Below are positions 41,183 through 42,477 of a stretch of DNA of 42,477 bases, piece by piece. The DNA comes from CAYNEO01 sp964396245 (GTDB lineage Bacteria; Zixibacteria; MSB-5A5; GN15; FEB-12), in contig CAYNEO010000030.1 in assembly GCA_964396245.1 (NCBI GenBank), positions 1 to 42,477 of the forward strand, in the 5' to 3' direction. Below the pieces are notes generated by a model. The model had not been told where the DNA came from, did no database searches, and saw only the letters and a list, made by a program, of their open reading frames with translations. The translations under genes and the position numbers were made by a program. Position 1 is the stretch's first letter. Every line of letters starts with the position of its first letter.

Positions 41183-41256
41183 GCCCCCGTAGCTCATCCG
41201 GATAGAGCATCTGCCTTCTAAGCAGAGGGTAGCAGGTTCGAGTCCTGCCGGGGGTA
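41183..41256 (+). tRNA. tRNA-Arg (anticodon TCT)
   Basis: The acceptor stem pairs GCCCCCG (41183-41189) with CGGGGGT (41249-41255, one G-T pair). The anticodon stem TCTGC/GCAGA encloses CTTCTAA with anticodon TCT, and the T-arm carries GGTTCGAGTCC. The discriminator is A at 41256; no CCA is encoded. No convincing -35/-10 pair was found in the 109 bases after the methyltransferase gene. Confidence 0.97.
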
Positions 41257-41282
41257 TTTCAAAGCAGTGAGCGGGGGGTGTC

Positions 41283-41771
41283 ATGTCAAACGCGGGCGGG
41301 AATATGGATACATCACAAACAAGCGAGCTGGTCGGGCGGTGCGGGTTGTATTGCGGGGCGTGCGCTATTTACCGGGCCGAGCGGGATAACCCGGCGTATC
41401 GTCAGCGGCTGGCGAACCATTTCAATTGTGCGGCGGAGCAGGTCCGGTGTAACGGTTGCGGCGCGCTGACATCGAACTGCTGGGGCTGGGACTGCAAGTT
41501 TGTCAGTTGCCTTCGCGAGAAGGGTCTCGATTTCTGTTTCGACTGTCCGGAATGCGAGGGTGGTGAGTGCGAGAAGTACGAAAAATTCGCCAAGGCGTAT
41601 CTCAACGAGGACGGTGTCGATCTTCGGGCGAACAACGACATGATCCGTTCGGGCCGGATGGCAGAGTGGCTCGAGGAATCTCGACGCCGGTACCGATGCG
41701 CGCACTGCAGCGGACCAATCGTGGCCGGGACGAAGAAGTGCCATCACTGCGGGCAGGCGGTGAGGGGCTAA
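41283..41771 (+). CDS. Cysteine-rich DUF3795 protein
   Basis: 162 residues. The core has the Cys pattern of DUF3795: GRCGLYCGACAIYRAERDNP (about 18-37), VRCNGCGALTSNCWGWDCKF, SCLREKGLDFCFDCPECEGG and ECEKYEKFAKAYLNED. The C-terminal part adds a separate zinc-ribbon-like motif, YRCAHCSGPIVAGTKKCHHC. The many cysteines imply bound zinc or an iron-sulfur cluster. Function of the family is unknown. The start is ATG 41283, preceded by GGGGGG; another ATG lies seven codons later. It is 26 bases downstream of tRNA-Arg. Confidence 0.88.
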   Translation: MSNAGGNMDTSQTSELVGRCGLYCGACAIYRAERDNPAYRQRLANHFNCAAEQVRCNGCGALTSNCWGWDCKFVSCLREKGLDFCFDCPECEGGECEKYEKFAKAYLNEDGVDLRANNDMIRSGRMAEWLEESRRRYRCAHCSGPIVAGTKKCHHCGQAVRG

Positions 41772-41829
41772 GCGTGGGTTGCGGCGGCGTATTGGGAGTC
41801 TGATGCGCCGAGCACGGAAAGTATTTAAA

Positions 41830-41866
41830 AACGTACGGCACTTCTGAGGCAAGAGTGCCATACGTT
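41830..41866. repeat. Inverted repeat upstream of the UDG-like gene
   Basis: Arms at 41830-41842 and 41854-41866 are 13 bases long with one mismatch (AACGTA-C-GGCACT and AGTGCC-A-TACGTT) and enclose 11 bases. GACCGGGG follows, so it is not an intrinsic terminator. It ends 32 bases before the start of the last gene and could be an operator or a small repeat element. Confidence 0.5.
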
Positions 41867-41898
41867 GACCGGGGAATCTTTATCATAGGGGAAGAATC

Positions 41899-42477
41899 AT
41901 GGCGACAATTGAAGAGAGAGATCTGTTTGCTAGAGAAATACTCTCTGTGATAGGAGATAATGCCGCGAAATTGCCGGTGACAATGCTTACCGGATTTTTG
42001 TCGATGAGCGGGCATCGGTACGGCAACGAGCTGATGATAGTGGGCAGGGCAGTAAACGGCTGGACGGAGGGTATATTGCCAAGCCAGCTGGCCCGCCCGG
42101 ATTTGTCAGCTGCGTTTGCGGAAAAAGTCTACGACAGCGTTATGGGAAGCGGGAAATGCCCAATGACATGGGTAACCGACCACTGGAGCAACCCTGCGAA
42201 GAAATACAGCACGCAACGGTCTGCGTTTTGGAGAGTGATCCGGTCGGTTGTCAACAAGACCGGCATTGCAGATGTCAACAAGGTTGATTGGCCCTCTCAT
42301 CTGGTGTGGTCCAACCTCTACAAAGTCGCCCCTGCCGATGGCGGCAATCCAAGTAACGCCCTGTGTGACATTCAGTGGGACGGCTGCTTCTCTCTGCTGA
42401 AGAAAGAATTACTAAATTATCGTCCAAAACGTCTTCTTCTGTTTACCGGATGGAATTGGGCAAGGTCATTTATGGAG
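41899..42477 (+). CDS. Protein resembling the uracil-DNA glycosylase superfamily, 3'-truncated by the window
   Basis: 193 residues are visible, still open at the window edge. The start is the ATG 41899 after GGGGAAG. Three segments follow the order of motifs in UDG-superfamily proteins: NELMIVGRAVNGW (44-55, where a Gly-rich motif A would be), STQRSAFWRVIRSV (104-117, like the NrFW element), and WSNLYKVAPADGGNPS (137-152) followed by a Cys (163) and RPKRLLLFTGWNWARSF (175-191), like the NL-K-PP / kP-vil-lG region. No canonical catalytic Asp or Asn is obvious, and iron-sulfur cysteines are not arranged as in family 4. This is inference from pattern, not a database hit. Base use looks slightly more AT-rich than its neighbours. 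Confidence 0.7.
   Translation, partial: MATIEERDLFAREILSVIGDNAAKLPVTMLTGFLSMSGHRYGNELMIVGRAVNGWTEGILPSQLARPDLSAAFAEKVYDSVMGSGKCPMTWVTDHWSNPAKKYSTQRSAFWRVIRSVVNKTGIADVNKVDWPSHLVWSNLYKVAPADGGNPSNALCDIQWDGCFSLLKKELLNYRPKRLLLFTGWNWARSFME

Noticed and set aside
1..42477. CRISPR arrays, insertion sequences, prophage genes and rRNA genes
   Set aside because: None was seen: no regularly spaced direct repeats, transposase or integrase motifs, terminal inverted repeats or rRNA sequence.

Overview
The window is one continuous piece of bacterial chromosome, gene-dense and moderately GC-rich. The clearest lineage clue is the secreted subtilase at 28867-31233, which carries PKD and dockerin modules with paired ADITGLI/GDITGLI repeats. 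Together with the many exported proteins of unknown function and a Gram-negative type IV pilus secretin operon, this points to an FCB-superphylum bacterium, possibly Candidatus Zixibacteria. That assignment is inference from gene style; no marker was compared.

Positions 1-18126 read almost entirely leftward (minus strand). In transcription order: the ribosomal/translation block rplM-rpsI-rpsB-tsf-pyrH-frr (18049-14327) starts from a strong promoter at 18099-18126 and ends at a perfect bidirectional hairpin (14273-14304). Two rightward tandem CBS-domain genes (13144-14241) follow, then an exported protein of unknown function. A long leftward run comes next: uppS-cdsA-UbiA prenyltransferase-NlpC/P60 lipoprotein-uvrC-xseA-xseB-ispA-dxs-lipoprotein-nadK. 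It covers isoprenoid and lipid-carrier supply, phospholipid precursor synthesis, cell-wall hydrolysis and DNA repair. The left edge holds tRNA-Gly(TCC), a lipoprotein gene, tRNA-Thr(GGT) and the first 12 codons of tuf, a split version of the common glyT-thrT-tufB array.

Positions 18385-22694 hold a small unknown rightward gene, a SprT-like metalloprotease, mtnA overlapping a YjbQ-family gene, and an acyl-CoA synthetase. Positions 22664-28509 are a type IV pilus/secretion operon (pilin-like gene, then pilM-N-O, an AMIN-PilP fusion and a short PilQ). The AMIN domain usually found at the N-terminus of PilQ sits on the PilP-like protein instead.

Positions 28777-31290 are the subtilase unit. Positions 34416-31314 (leftward) are an overlapping operon of a degenerate signal-peptidase-like membrane protein, a HAD phosphatase, O6-alkylguanine-DNA alkyltransferase and an M29 aminopeptidase. 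An S41 C-terminal processing protease runs rightward (34762-36585). rlmN and two exported proteins run leftward (39560-36664). The right end holds tRNA-Pro(TGG), an RlmI-type rRNA methyltransferase, tRNA-Arg(TCT), a DUF3795 protein, and a truncated gene whose sequence resembles the uracil-DNA glycosylase superfamily.

I saw no CRISPR array, insertion sequence, rRNA gene or prophage. Most of the window is housekeeping. The most interesting items are the AMIN/PilP rearrangement, the signal-peptidase-like protein without its catalytic dyad, the periplasmic protein with winged-helix-like segments, the two candidate regulatory leaders (tRNA-Thr/tuf and rpsB) and the UDG-like gene at the right edge.
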